A stretch of 64,000 bases of DNA from a virus: the IMG/VR virus record IMGVR_UViG_3300031521_000027, positions 40,214 through 104,213 of that record; one strand, written 5' to 3'. The notes under the pieces were generated by a model that did no database searches, had not been told where the DNA came from, and saw only the letters and a program-made list of their open reading frames with translations. The position numbers were made by a program, and so were the translations under genes. How positions within the stretch are numbered: position 1 is the stretch's first letter; every line of letters begins with the position of its first letter. Below, in pieces: positions 24,945 to 33,144 of the stretch.

Positions 24945-26210
24945 ATGGCTGTCGCAAAACCGAAGGTCTCCGGCCTCGCCCTCCTGCTGGCCCAGTCCGA
25001 GAAGAAGTACAACCTCGCGGTGGGCACGCTGGACTCCATCGCCACGGACACCGTGTTCATCTCCACCGGGAACATCGCCATCAACCACGCCATCGGTGGC
25101 GGCGTCCCCATGGGGCGCACGGTGGAGTTCTACGGGCCTCCCAGCTCGGGCAAGACAACACTGGGCATCCAGACCGCTGTGGAGATGCAGCGGGTCATCC
25201 TGAGCGGCGGAGACCCCTCCCGTGGGATCGGCCCGGACGACTCGATCATCTACCTCGACTACGAGCAGGCCTTCGACGCCGGGTACGCCCATGCGCTGGG
25301 GCTCGACACCAGCCACAAGTCCTTCCTCTTCGGCCAGCCCGACATGCTGGAGGAGGGCGCGGACTTCCTGATGGAGGCGTTCAAGACCGGTGAGGTCCGG
25401 CTGGCCATCGTCGACTCCGTCGCGGCCATGACCCCCTCCGCGCAGGCTGAGGCCGACTCGGTGGGCAAGTCCCTCCCGGCGGTGCAGGCCAAGCTGATGA
25501 AGGTGTTCGGCACCAACCTGAACGCCGTGCTGAAGAACAACAACGGCACGGTCATCTTCATCAACCACGAGATCGAGACCATGGAGATGGGTGGCAACCG
25601 TCGGCCCGGGATGCCCGCCCCCACCTCCACCCCGGGGGGCAAGGCGCTGAAGTTCTTCGCCAGCGTCCGGCTCCAGTTCCGCCAGATCCGCAACGTCAAG
25701 GGCAAGATGATCGACGCCCTCACCAAGCAGGAGATCGAGATCCCGGTGGCCACCGACGTCAAGGTCAAGGTGGTCAAGAACAAGGTCGCTCCGCCGTTCC
25801 GGGAGTGCATCGTGCGGGTCCGCTTCGGCAGGGGCTTCGACGACTTCTGGACCGCCATGCAGATCCTGCTGGCCAACAAGAAGATCATCTACGCCAACGG
25901 CAGGTACTACTTCCACAACCTGATCGAGGAGATCCCCGCCGAGTGGATGGGCCGGGAGACCACCGGGACCAAGCGCCCCTACCTCCACGGGGAGGCTCGG
26001 GTCTTCTCCAGCGCCGACGCCCACACCGAGTGGAGGACCGCGATGATCGACCTCGCCAAGGTGGTCGCACTGGAGAACGTGGCCTCACTTGCGTCCGTGG
26101 CCAAGTTGGGCGTACCAGAGAGTGAGGACGATGACGAAGATGGCATCGACGGCGCTGAGCTGGACGAGCTGGTCGGGGCCTCAACGGCAGGCAACAGGAT
26201 CGACATCTAG
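24945..26210 (+). CDS. recA: RecA-like recombinase
   Basis: 421 residues, ATG behind AGAAGGATTC. Walker A GPPSSGKTTL is at ~64-73. IIYLDYEQAFDAGYAHALG matches the RecA FIDAEHALD region, LAIVDSVAAMTPSAQAE is Walker B, and FINHEIETMEMGG followed by TPGGKALKFFASVRLQ matches the L2 and C-terminal core. The C-terminus is acidic. It catalyses strand exchange in recombination-dependent replication or repair. Somewhat longer than bacterial RecA (~350). Confidence 0.95.
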   Translation: MAVAKPKVSGLALLLAQSEKKYNLAVGTLDSIATDTVFISTGNIAINHAIGGGVPMGRTVEFYGPPSSGKTTLGIQTAVEMQRVILSGGDPSRGIGPDDSIIYLDYEQAFDAGYAHALGLDTSHKSFLFGQPDMLEEGADFLMEAFKTGEVRLAIVDSVAAMTPSAQAEADSVGKSLPAVQAKLMKVFGTNLNAVLKNNNGTVIFINHEIETMEMGGNRRPGMPAPTSTPGGKALKFFASVRLQFRQIRNVKGKMIDALTKQEIEIPVATDVKVKVVKNKVAPPFRECIVRVRFGRGFDDFWTAMQILLANKKIIYANGRYYFHNLIEEIPAEWMGRETTGTKRPYLHGEARVFSSADAHTEWRTAMIDLAKVVALENVASLASVAKLGVPESEDDDEDGIDGAELDELVGASTAGNRIDI

Positions 26211-26218
26211 GCAGGACT

Positions 26219-26247
26219 TGTTTCTTGAAACAGGTAGTGCTATCGTC
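26219..26247 (+). promoter_or_regulatory. Promoter overlapping a GTTTCnnGAAAC palindrome
   Basis: TTGTTT, 17 bp, TATCGT. The perfect palindrome GTTTCTTGAAAC (26220-26231) covers the -35 and the start of the spacer, and a second half-copy (TTTTTAGAAAC) follows the -10. This arrangement suits repression of the 26304 gene. Confidence 0.5.
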
Positions 26248-26303
26248 CTTTTTAGAAACAGCGGTCACCTAGACAGCTCAAGACAGCACGGAAGGAGCCA
26301 GTA

Positions 26304-27470
26304 ATGGCCACCGTTACCCTCTCGGACATGGCGCACAAGCTGCTGTCCATCGAAGAGATCACCCAGCAGCTCCAGAAGACGGAGCCGCTGACCGACGAGC
26401 GGATCGACAACGAGTCGAAGGTCCGCTTCCGCTTCACCCCGGACTGGGCCCACGGCATCGAGACCGTCGCCGGTACTGCTCCGGTCGACGTCACCATGAC
26501 CATCAACGGCACCGACCGCCAGATGACCAAGGAGGCCGTCCTTCAGGCCGGTGCCAACTTCGGCCTGCCGGGTGCCTACATGCGCAAGATCCCGGCCAAC
26601 TTCGCCGAGGGCCTGCTCAACCACCACTACTCCACCGGCATGGGCTCGGAGGCTTTCAAGGTCCTGTCCGTCGCCGACCGGATCAGTGCGTTCACCCGTC
26701 CGACGCTGGTCCCCTTCTCCAACATCCAGCTGCTCAACAGCGTGGTCGAGGGCATTCAGGAGATCCATGGGGCCAACACCCCGATCTACGCCGACTACAA
26801 GTACGCCAACTCGCTGCTGCGCACTGACATCCGGCTCATCGTCCCCGAGGCCGAGCGCGTCATGGACGACACCAACATGGACGACATCCCCGAGGGCTCG
26901 TGGGATACGTGGCTGGCCGGGATCCACCTGTCCAACTCCCTGATCGGCAAGACGCAGACCTCGGAAGAGGCCTTCATGTTCCGCTGGTGGTGCACCAACG
27001 GCTGCACCACGACGCTCGACTCGCTGGGCAGCTGGAGCCGTCGCCGCGACGGTCAGGAGGAGGACGTCTACGAGTGGGCGCGCACCTCCGTCAACGAGAT
27101 CCTCGGTGGCATGGAGCACATGTTCGATCAGGTGCAGGCGCTGACCCAGCTCAACGTCACCGGCAACACCCCGGACGTCCTCCGCGAGATCTTCGCCCAG
27201 TACGAGGTGCCGGTCAGCCAGCGCGAGTCGATCATGACGCGGCTGGTGGGCATGGGCGAGATCACGATGTACCACATCATGCAGGCCATCACCGAGGTGG
27301 CCAACGAGTCCGACATGGAGGACCGTCGCCGGGACCGCTTGATGCGGATCGGCGGAGCCCTTCCGACCACGACCTTCGACACCCTGAAGGCCCGTGTCTG
27401 GCGCGAGGGTCACGCTGCTGACGCCGAGCAGCTGAACCCGTACGAGCCGCTGGTGATGATCGCCAGCTAG
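26304..27470 (+). CDS. DUF932-like protein
   Basis: 388 residues, ATG after GGAAGGAGCCAGTA. GIHLSNSLIGKTQTSEEA and FRWWCTNGCTTTLDS match the SNS-x-x-G and R-xx-CTNG signature I recall for the DUF932/YubP-like phage and plasmid family, of unknown biochemical role. It is transcribed from its own palindrome-bearing promoter and closed by a strong terminator, so it is a single-gene unit. Confidence 0.65.
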   Translation: MATVTLSDMAHKLLSIEEITQQLQKTEPLTDERIDNESKVRFRFTPDWAHGIETVAGTAPVDVTMTINGTDRQMTKEAVLQAGANFGLPGAYMRKIPANFAEGLLNHHYSTGMGSEAFKVLSVADRISAFTRPTLVPFSNIQLLNSVVEGIQEIHGANTPIYADYKYANSLLRTDIRLIVPEAERVMDDTNMDDIPEGSWDTWLAGIHLSNSLIGKTQTSEEAFMFRWWCTNGCTTTLDSLGSWSRRRDGQEEDVYEWARTSVNEILGGMEHMFDQVQALTQLNVTGNTPDVLREIFAQYEVPVSQRESIMTRLVGMGEITMYHIMQAITEVANESDMEDRRRDRLMRIGGALPTTTFDTLKARVWREGHAADAEQLNPYEPLVMIAS

Positions 27471-27477
27471 TCAAGCC

Positions 27478-27535
27478 CGGTGCTGGGCCCCATCACATCC
27501 ATCTAGGGGTAGGGGGTGGGGGCCCAGCACCGTTT
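27478..27535 (+). terminator. Intrinsic terminator
   Basis: CGGTGCTGGGCCCC pairs perfectly with GGGGCCCAGCACCG, followed by TTT, after the DUF932-like gene. The loop of 27 nt is long. Confidence 0.75.
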
Positions 27536-27555
27536 CATGAATCGAGAGGCACCCG

Positions 27556-28185
27556 ATGTCCAGCAAGTTCCCGACCGCCACCCACTGCTTCTGGCTGGAC
27601 GTCGAGTCCACCACCCTGCCCACCGAGCACGACGAGATCATCGACTTCACCGGGGTGCACATCTTGGAGGTGGGGGTCATCCTCACCGACGTCGGGCTGA
27701 ACATCATGACCGAGTTCGGCGGTGGTGGGTATCAGGCGGTGACCAAGCTCACCATGGCAGCTGCGGACTCCCTGCGTGCCAACGAGATCACCCGGGAGAT
27801 GCACAAGGAGAACGGTCTGATCGTGGACTGCTCGCGCGCCACCCAGACGCTGGCCGACATCGACACCGAGCTGGACGAGTGGCTCACCGAGACGGGCGTG
27901 GCCAAGGGCATGTGGGCCATCGCAGGGTCCGGCGTGGCTGCGTTCGACCACCCACTGGTCAAGGCCAAGATGCCCAAGGTCGCCAGCTGGCTGGCCTACT
28001 ACCCCTACGACTGGGGCATCTTCCGCAGGTGCATCGCGAGTGCCGCAGGCCAGTACGTGGTGAACCCCCAGCTCGCCAGCTACGGGGACGCCAAGGTGCA
28101 CCGCGCCTTCAACGACGTGGAGGCCCACCTCCGTGAGGCCCAGAGCTACCGTGATTGGGTGAGATCGCTACCAGCCCCTGAGTAG
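27556..28185 (+). CDS. DEDDh 3'-5' exonuclease (oligoribonuclease-like)
   Basis: 209 residues. FWLDVEST gives the DxE of motif I, AGSGVAAFDHPLV supplies the motif II Asp, and HRAFNDVEAHLREA the His-x4-Asp of motif III. Length and order match the Orn/epsilon family. It may degrade short RNA or DNA oligonucleotides during host nucleotide recycling, or proofread. It stands between a terminator and the lysis region. Confidence 0.85.
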   Translation: MSSKFPTATHCFWLDVESTTLPTEHDEIIDFTGVHILEVGVILTDVGLNIMTEFGGGGYQAVTKLTMAAADSLRANEITREMHKENGLIVDCSRATQTLADIDTELDEWLTETGVAKGMWAIAGSGVAAFDHPLVKAKMPKVASWLAYYPYDWGIFRRCIASAAGQYVVNPQLASYGDAKVHRAFNDVEAHLREAQSYRDWVRSLPAPE

Positions 28186-28197
28186 AAATCATCACGG

Positions 28198-28207
28198 GCC
28201 GATCTTC
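28198..28207 (+). promoter_or_regulatory. GTCGATCTTC-type element, copy 1
   Basis: GCCGATCTTC followed by TGAG just ahead of the DUF2746-like gene. See the related sites at 28782, 30905 and 32636 (minus). Confidence 0.35.
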
Positions 28208-28241
28208 TGAGGTGGGAAAGCACATTCAGGAGGGGTCCAAC

Positions 28242-28781
28242 TTGTCCAACATCCCGCAGTGGTTGGCGGACATAACTGTCGGTCAGATCTTTGTTGTTCT
28301 GGTCGGGATCGGGGCCATCGTGGCTGCGTGGAGGTTCGTTTCCCCGTTGGCTGTGGGACTCAAGCATTTCTTCGAGGACTGGAACGGAGAGCCTGACCGG
28401 AAGGGTGTCGATGGGCGTCCCGGGGTCATGGCCACCCTCAAGGATCACGGCGACGAGATCATCAAGAACACCGCCAAGCTGGAAGCCATCGAGTCGCAGG
28501 TGACCCCGAACCATGGCTCCGAACTGAAGCTCGCAGAAGAGCTACAGAACCTCCGCAAGGAGGTCGCCACTCTCAATGAAGGAGTGGCCAAAACACAGGT
28601 CGATGTCGCCTCTCTTACTTCCGGGATGAAGGAAACTCAGGGGGCCTTGAACGAGCACTTGGAGAACGTCCCGGTGATCTTGGCCGACCTGCTGGAGAAG
28701 GCCAGCGACAACGCCGCCGAGATGATCGTCACTGCTCGGGCAGGTCACCTCCAGCCCACTCTCTTCGAGGATCACCGCTGA
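28242..28781 (+). CDS. DUF2746-like membrane protein of the lysis region
   Basis: 179 residues from TTG, chosen because AGGAGG lies 8 nt ahead; GTG 28212 would be a leaderless alternative. A transmembrane span (VGQIFVVLVGIGAIVAAW) is near residue 12. VTPNHGSELKLAEELQNLRKEV is very like the TPNGGSSL motif of actinophage DUF2746 proteins, followed by a coiled coil. These proteins usually sit beside holin and lysin genes and are suspected holin partners. Confidence 0.75.
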   Translation: MSNIPQWLADITVGQIFVVLVGIGAIVAAWRFVSPLAVGLKHFFEDWNGEPDRKGVDGRPGVMATLKDHGDEIIKNTAKLEAIESQVTPNHGSELKLAEELQNLRKEVATLNEGVAKTQVDVASLTSGMKETQGALNEHLENVPVILADLLEKASDNAAEMIVTARAGHLQPTLFEDHR

Positions 28782-28791
28782 GTCGATCTTC
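28782..28791 (+). promoter_or_regulatory. GTCGATCTTC element, copy 2
   Basis: GTCGATCTTC overlaps the stop of the DUF2746-like gene and lies 40 nt before the holin candidate. Confidence 0.4.
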
Positions 28792-28831
28792 ATGGGTGTG
28801 AAGGACTGACCACGTACAAGAAGAGGACCCA

Positions 28832-29371
28832 ATGACATCCCTGTCCGTACTGCTCACGCCGGATTTCTGGAAAGGAATCGGCTTCGCACTGTTCCGCACC
28901 TTCGTGGCGGCAGTGTTCCCCTTCCTGCTGGCCTACTCCGCAGGCATCCCCATCCTCCCGCTGGCGGTGGTGTCGCAGGTCGTTCTGGTCCTGATCATCA
29001 CCGTGCTGACCTCCTTCAAGGGGCTCCCTGAACCGGGACCCAATGCGGGCTTCTGGGAGATCCTTGGCAGCAGGTTCATCCGCCAGTTCACCCAGTTCAT
29101 GATCGCTGGCATTGGCACCATCCTGTTGGTTGAGAACGTGCCGTGGACGACCCTCCTGCTGGGCGCTTTCGCCTCCGCAGCAGCCACTGCCATGCAGGCT
29201 TCCCTGATCGTCATCCCCGGTGTGAACGTGGCCTCCTCCCCGGCAGTCGTGGTCGCTCCCGCAGGGACCATCGTCATCACGAACAACAGCATCCCTACGG
29301 TTGAGATTGTTGAGGACTACGCCCCGGAGCGGGCCGCGTCGGTGGACGAAGAGGACCCCCCACTGACCTGA
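28832..29371 (+). CDS. Holin candidate, multi-span membrane protein
   Basis: 179 residues, ATG after AGAGGACCCA. Hydrophobic spans lie at ~10-33, 38-60 (LPLAVVSQVVLVLIITVLTSF), 85-105 (FMIAGIGTILLV) and 108-130. The tail is polar and acidic (EDYAPERAASVDEEDPPL). Several spans, position between DUF2746-like and endolysin genes, and a charged tail all fit a holin. No signature allows a firm class. Confidence 0.65.
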   Translation: MTSLSVLLTPDFWKGIGFALFRTFVAAVFPFLLAYSAGIPILPLAVVSQVVLVLIITVLTSFKGLPEPGPNAGFWEILGSRFIRQFTQFMIAGIGTILLVENVPWTTLLLGAFASAAATAMQASLIVIPGVNVASSPAVVVAPAGTIVITNNSIPTVEIVEDYAPERAASVDEEDPPLT

Positions 29372-29389
29372 GATTCGCTACCTACAGGA

Positions 29390-29433
29390 AGAACCGCCCC
29401 CGCCCTCGTATGAGGCTGTTCGGGGGCGGTTCT
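29390..29433 (+). terminator. Intrinsic terminator
   Basis: AGAACCGCCCCC pairs with GGGGGCGGTTCT across a loop of about 20 nt. It separates the holin candidate from the next GGCGTACCAGT unit. Confidence 0.75.
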
Positions 29434-29451
29434 GCGTAATGCACCAAGAGA

Positions 29452-29466
29452 GGCGTACCAGTGAGT
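29452..29466 (+). promoter_or_regulatory. GGCGTACCAGT element, copy 4
   Basis: GGCGTACCAGTGAGT directly abuts ATG 29467, right after a terminator, which supports promoter activity. Confidence 0.65.
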
Positions 29467-30033
29467 ATGAGCAATGAAGACCACCCGGGGACTGTGACCC
29501 CATCCAAGGCCGTGGAAGCAACCGTGGAGAAGGCCGTGGCGGCGGTGGTGGATGCGTCCGTCACCGAGCAGCACGCGGCTGCTGCTGAGCACGACTCCAT
29601 GGCCGCTGAGCACACGGTCGCCGCCGACCGGAGCAATGCACTGATTCAGGACAGGGCAGACCGCCGCAAGTTCATGCTGAAGATGGTCAACCGGATCGGG
29701 GTGTGGATCGTCCTGCTGTTCGCCGCGTTCGGAGCTGCGGTCTTCATCCAGTCCGTGCTGGCCACCCTCGACGAGAAGGCCACCCACCGCAACGAGTTCG
29801 TCTCGGAGTGCGCCACGGGCGGGAACCGTGTCTTCGTCGGCGACAACAACCAGTGGGTCTGCGTCAAGGGCGACGTGATGTCGGTGACCAACACCAGCGG
29901 CGAACCGGGAACCCCCTCCAAGGCCGACGCACAGGCAGCCTGTGTCACGCTGGGCTTCCTGCCCCTGAGCCCCTTCAACGCCGAGACGTGGGTCTACTGC
30001 GTCAAGGGTGTTGTCGTGGACGTGCTCCAGTGA
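29467..30033 (+). CDS. Single-span membrane protein with extracytoplasmic Cys domain
   Basis: 188 residues; ATG placed by the abutting element rather than GTG 29461. An Ala/Glu-rich helical N-terminus (~60 residues) is followed by a span (VWIVLLFAAFGAAVFIQSVL) and a C-terminal domain with four Cys (SECATGGN, WVCVKGD, AACVTLGF, VYCVKG), likely disulphide-bonded outside the membrane. It may be a spanin-like or exclusion protein. Unknown. Confidence 0.72.
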   Translation: MSNEDHPGTVTPSKAVEATVEKAVAAVVDASVTEQHAAAAEHDSMAAEHTVAADRSNALIQDRADRRKFMLKMVNRIGVWIVLLFAAFGAAVFIQSVLATLDEKATHRNEFVSECATGGNRVFVGDNNQWVCVKGDVMSVTNTSGEPGTPSKADAQAACVTLGFLPLSPFNAETWVYCVKGVVVDVLQ

Positions 30034-30551
30034 TCCGTACCCTCTCCGACGTTCCCGGTGCTGTGCGCCGCGTCCTGCGCAAGGTTGACTTCGTCGCCAA
30101 GAAGAAGCTCTCCGATCAGGGCCACGCCTACAACTGCTACGACGAGCCGGTGGTGGCCGAGGTCGAGGAGGCCAACGTCATCACCTCCGTGATCGAGGCG
30201 AAGCTGCCGGAGTTCCTCTACGACGAGGAGCAGGAGTTCGTGGGAGGGGCCTGCCAGCACGCCCCGGTGCTCGACCTCGACATCCCGTGCATCCTGCTGC
30301 CCTCCACCACCCCGGGGCACCACCACCTGATCATCGATCACCCCATGGACTGGGGCCAGTACCTCAACCTGATGGCTGCCATGGTGCACGCCGGGATCTT
30401 GGAGCAGGGCTACTTCGAGGCCACCAAGGCTCGTGGGTACAGCTCGATCCGGCTGCCGTGGGTGAAGCGGGAGGAGCCCCGCGTCCCCATCCAGCCAGCT
30501 CCGGAACCCGTTTCAGAAAACATCGACTTTGATTGGGAAGGACTGTTCTGA
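30030..30551 (+). CDS. Hypothetical protein, paralogue of the 15128 gene
   Basis: 173 residues from GTG overlapping the previous stop (a longer in-frame reading is a shadow). The core QHAPVLDLDIPCILLPSTTP, GHHHLIIDHPMDW and GILEQGYFEATKARG matches the protein at 15128-15568 in order and spacing. An extra ~60-residue N-terminal part is present here. A GTTTCAGAAAAC palindrome lies in the coding sequence (30510). Function unknown. Confidence 0.75.
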   Translation: MIRTLSDVPGAVRRVLRKVDFVAKKKLSDQGHAYNCYDEPVVAEVEEANVITSVIEAKLPEFLYDEEQEFVGGACQHAPVLDLDIPCILLPSTTPGHHHLIIDHPMDWGQYLNLMAAMVHAGILEQGYFEATKARGYSSIRLPWVKREEPRVPIQPAPEPVSENIDFDWEGLF

Positions 30552-30898
30552 TGAGCAAGAAGCACGCCGAGGAAAACATCCCGCTGGAGCCTGTCGCATG
30601 GCGGGTCCGGGGAGCTGTCTACCCCACCGGCTCGGGCAAGATCGCCAAGACCGACATCACCCTCGGTGACGGCCTGCCTCCCACCATCCTGATGCGCTTC
30701 GGCACGGACCCAGACGGGGCCACAGTGGTCGACGTCACCGCAGGTGGACTGGCGGCAGGGGACACGCTCCCGGAGAGCCTGAGGGGCATTGGAGCCCTCC
30801 TGAGGGAGGTCGCAGCGGTCTTCATGGATCAGGAGCCGGTCAAGGTGGTCGTGGCCGAGAAGCCGCTGCCCAACGGCATGGTCAAGGTGCTGGGCTAG
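30551..30898 (+). CDS. Hypothetical protein (115 aa)
   Basis: ATG overlapping the preceding stop (TGATG). MSKKHAEENIPLEPVAWRVR, then a predicted alpha/beta fold with PPTILMRFGTDPDGATVVDV. Acidic, no Cys, no membrane span. No family recognised. It probably shares a transcript with the gene before it. Confidence 0.72.
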   Translation: MSKKHAEENIPLEPVAWRVRGAVYPTGSGKIAKTDITLGDGLPPTILMRFGTDPDGATVVDVTAGGLAAGDTLPESLRGIGALLREVAAVFMDQEPVKVVVAEKPLPNGMVKVLG

Positions 30899-30904
30899 AG
30901 CTAG

Positions 30905-30914
30905 GTCGATCTTC
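30905..30914 (+). promoter_or_regulatory. GTCGATCTTC element, copy 3
   Basis: GTCGATCTTC lies 6 nt before the ATG at 30921, the same distance as the -10 box to ATG in the leaderless accessory genes. Confidence 0.45.
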
Positions 30915-30920
30915 TATGGC

Positions 30921-31061
30921 ATGTCCATAGACCCTGCACTGAGTCCCGAGCTTGAGCCGGTCGAAGAGATCGAAGACGAAGAGATCTCCGACGAGGAACT
31001 CGAAGCCAACCAGCCGCCTGCCGACCCCTCCATCGAGGGCACCGACGGGATGCCGGAATGA
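30921..31061 (+). CDS. Small highly acidic protein (46 aa)
   Basis: MSIDPALSPELEPVEEIEDE and on to GTDGMPE, with a run of Glu/Asp and no basic residues. It ends by overlapping the endolysin ATG (ATGA), so the two are translationally coupled. It could be a regulator of the lysin or a nucleic-acid mimic; nothing in the sequence decides. Confidence 0.65.
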   Translation: MSIDPALSPELEPVEEIEDEEISDEELEANQPPADPSIEGTDGMPE

Positions 31062-32419
31062 TCCTCCTCGCGGACGCACAGGCCTTCTGCCTGCGGCTCG
31101 ACAAGGTCGCCAACATCGGCTACGACCAAGGCGAACGGTGGGACTTCTACCGCAACGGCAAGCTCGTGCTCGGAGCCACCGAGGGTGACTGCTCGACCGT
31201 GTGTGGAGCCATCGCCAAGGAGGCCGGTATCCCGGTCGTCCTGTCCGGCACGTTCTACACCGGCAACTACGCCATCAAGATGAAGGCCGCTGGCTGCAAG
31301 GTCATCCGGTTCGAGTCGATGTCGCAGGTCAAGGTCGGCGACTTCCTCCTGACCCCGGGCCATCACGTCGAGTTCGTCTACAGCGAGACCAAGATGTTCT
31401 CGGCCCATCAGGACGAGCGTGGCCGCGCATCCGGTGGCAAGGCTGGAGACCAGACGGGCAAGGAGGTCGGCTTCAGGACCTTGGCGAACCGCCCCGGTGG
31501 CTGGACCTACATCATCCGCCCGCAGTACACCACCGTCACCAAGCCGGTGCCTGTCGTGGTCCCCGGCATCGTCATCACCGAGGCCCAGCTGGCTGCCGCA
31601 CTCAAGGCTGCCGGTTCGAGCACCGTCCGCGCGAAGGTCTGCACCGGGTACAACGCCAAGGGTGAGCGGGTCTACACCGCCACCTCGCTGAAGGACCTCG
31701 CGGCCATGGCCACTGTGGCGCTGAAGGGTCAGAAGCTGACCCGTCACGGCGTCGCTGCGTGGGTCGGCACGATGCTTCAGGAGTCTGCATGGCTGGCCAC
31801 GACCGTCGAGTACGGCGCGGACAAGAAGCGCTACGACCCCTACCGGGGCCGGTCGTTCGAGCAGATCACGTGGAAGGACAACTACGCGGCGTTCGGGGTC
31901 TGGGCCAAGAGCCGGGGTCTCATCACCGACGCCAACCTGTTCGTCGACCACCCGGATGAACTCGGCAAGCTCGGGTGGGCGTGGGTCGGAGGCATCTGGT
32001 ACTTCTCAGCGCGCAAGCTGTGGGGCTACGGCAACTCCGGCGACTTCCAGAGGGTCCAGACCGCCGTCAACATGGGCACCGCCTCCGGCGAGAAGTACCC
32101 GGCTGGCTGGGACGCTCGACTGTCGGCCTACCGGGCGTTCCTGTCGGCCTACGGCAAGCCCGCCGCACTCGCGGTGGACGGTGACTTCGGCACCAAGTCG
32201 TGGAAGCGGGTGCAGGAGTTCCTCGGGGTCGAGATCGATGGCCAGACCGGGGGCCAGACCTACCGCGCGCTCCGCAAGTGGCTCGGCTACAGCGACGGTG
32301 ACGTCCTGAACTCCGGTGTCATCGGAGCGTTGCAGTCCAAGATCGGTGTGTCCAAGGACGGCGACTGGGGTCCCAAGACCTCGACTGCTTTCCAGAAGTA
32401 CCTGAACGCTCATCGGTAG
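31058..32419 (+). CDS. Modular endolysin
   Basis: 453 residues. The N-terminal ~150 residues look like an NlpC/P60 or CHAP-type peptidase (EGDCSTVCGAI with the putative catalytic Cys near 50, TPGHHVEFVYS with the His near 105). A Pro/Val linker follows. Residues ~215-375 resemble a glycosidase or transglycosylase-type domain (GVAAWVGTMLQESAWL, YRGRSFEQITWKDNY). The C-terminus has two peptidoglycan-binding repeats (VDGDFGTKSWKRVQEFLG, KDGDWGPKTSTAFQKYL). It degrades the actinobacterial cell wall. No signal peptide, so a holin is needed. Confidence 0.9.
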   Translation: MILLADAQAFCLRLDKVANIGYDQGERWDFYRNGKLVLGATEGDCSTVCGAIAKEAGIPVVLSGTFYTGNYAIKMKAAGCKVIRFESMSQVKVGDFLLTPGHHVEFVYSETKMFSAHQDERGRASGGKAGDQTGKEVGFRTLANRPGGWTYIIRPQYTTVTKPVPVVVPGIVITEAQLAAALKAAGSSTVRAKVCTGYNAKGERVYTATSLKDLAAMATVALKGQKLTRHGVAAWVGTMLQESAWLATTVEYGADKKRYDPYRGRSFEQITWKDNYAAFGVWAKSRGLITDANLFVDHPDELGKLGWAWVGGIWYFSARKLWGYGNSGDFQRVQTAVNMGTASGEKYPAGWDARLSAYRAFLSAYGKPAALAVDGDFGTKSWKRVQEFLGVEIDGQTGGQTYRALRKWLGYSDGDVLNSGVIGALQSKIGVSKDGDWGPKTSTAFQKYLNAHR

Positions 32420-32445
32420 GTAATAGTTGCCGTAGACTAATCGCG

Positions 32446-32487
32446 AGCCCTGACTCCCCTAATCCCCCCCGTAGGGGAGTCAGGGCT
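32446..32487 (+). terminator. Strong intrinsic terminator after the endolysin
   Basis: AGCCCTGACTCCCCT pairs perfectly with AGGGGAGTCAGGGCT. It lies between the endolysin and a convergent small minus-strand gene, whose stop it overlaps, so it can serve both. Confidence 0.85.
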
Positions 32488-32629
32488 TAGCTGCGCCTAC
32501 GAGGAGCGGGGCTGTGTCCCATTCCCACAGTCGGTCGGACCAGTAGGCCTGATGGGAGCCGGGGTGGCCTGCCTTCTGGTGGCAGACGAGCGTCCATCCA
32601 CAGGCGGGGGTTCCTTCGTGGTTGCACAT
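32480..32629 (-). CDS. Small Cys/His zinc-type protein (49 aa), minus strand
   Basis: MCNHEGTPACGWTLVCHQKA, then GHPGSHQAYWSDRLWEWD. The C-xx-H...C...C-x4-GH-xx-SH...W layout matches small proteins at 61175, 61564, 46570 and 60248, which is my reason to accept a minus-strand gene here. Its ATG lies 6 nt after a minus-strand GTCGATCTTC. A longer in-frame start at 32695 would overlap the next gene. Confidence 0.6.
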   Translation of the reverse strand: MCNHEGTPACGWTLVCHQKAGHPGSHQAYWSDRLWEWDTAPLLVGAAKP

Positions 32630-32635
32630 GTCTCT

Positions 32636-32645
32636 GAAGATCGAC
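32636..32645 (-). promoter_or_regulatory. GTCGATCTTC element, copy 4 (minus)
   Basis: GTCGATCTTC on the minus strand, then AGAGAC and ATG 32629. Spacing equals that of copy 3. Confidence 0.45.
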
Positions 32646-32664
32646 TGCGGATCCCCGGTTCTGC

Positions 32665-32679
32665 GGCGTACCAGTAGGT
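32665..32679 (+). promoter_or_regulatory. GGCGTACCAGT element, copy 5
   Basis: GGCGTACCAGTAGGT directly abuts ATG 32680 of the MazG-like gene. Divergent from the minus-strand element at 32636. Confidence 0.65.
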
Positions 32680-33144
32680 ATGGCACATCCTGCAACCCTC
32701 AACATCGTCATGACCGTCGAGAACCCTCCGCTCTTTGCCGCTGAGATCGCCGACGCCGTCGCCGCCAAGCTCTCCCGCGCCGCCATCTGGGACGAGGTCC
32801 AGAAGACACTGGTGGAGTGGGTCGCGCTCTACGCCACGCACACCACCGCCCAGCCCGAGCTGAAGCTGCCCGAGGAGGTCACCGAGTTCCTTGAGGCCGA
32901 GCACGACACCGACGAGAAGCTGAAGGAAGCCGCCGACGTGCTCATCGTGCTGGCGTCCCAGCTGACCTTCGAGGGCTACACCATCGAGGACCTCGCCAAC
33001 GCCGTGCAGGAGAAGCTGCTGGTCAACCTCGCCCGGACGTGGCAGCTCAACGACACCGGCACCATCTCCCACGTCAAGGACGTTTCCGAAAACGATGAGT
33101 CCGGCGTGGTCAGCGACATCGACATCCTGCTGGACGAACTCTGA
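32680..33144 (+). CDS. MazG-like nucleotide pyrophosphohydrolase
   Basis: 154 residues. KLPEEVTEFLEAEHDTDEKL followed by KEAADVLIVLASQL supplies the EE-xx-E...E-xx-D metal site of the all-alpha NTP-PPase fold. It probably hydrolyses (d)NTPs or alarmone-type nucleotides. The tail is acidic and carries a GTTTCCGAAAAC palindrome in codons for Val-Ser-Glu-Asn. First gene of an operon whose second member is a NADAR protein, under GGCGTACCAGT copy 5. Confidence 0.8.
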   Translation: MAHPATLNIVMTVENPPLFAAEIADAVAAKLSRAAIWDEVQKTLVEWVALYATHTTAQPELKLPEEVTEFLEAEHDTDEKLKEAADVLIVLASQLTFEGYTIEDLANAVQEKLLVNLARTWQLNDTGTISHVKDVSENDESGVVSDIDILLDEL

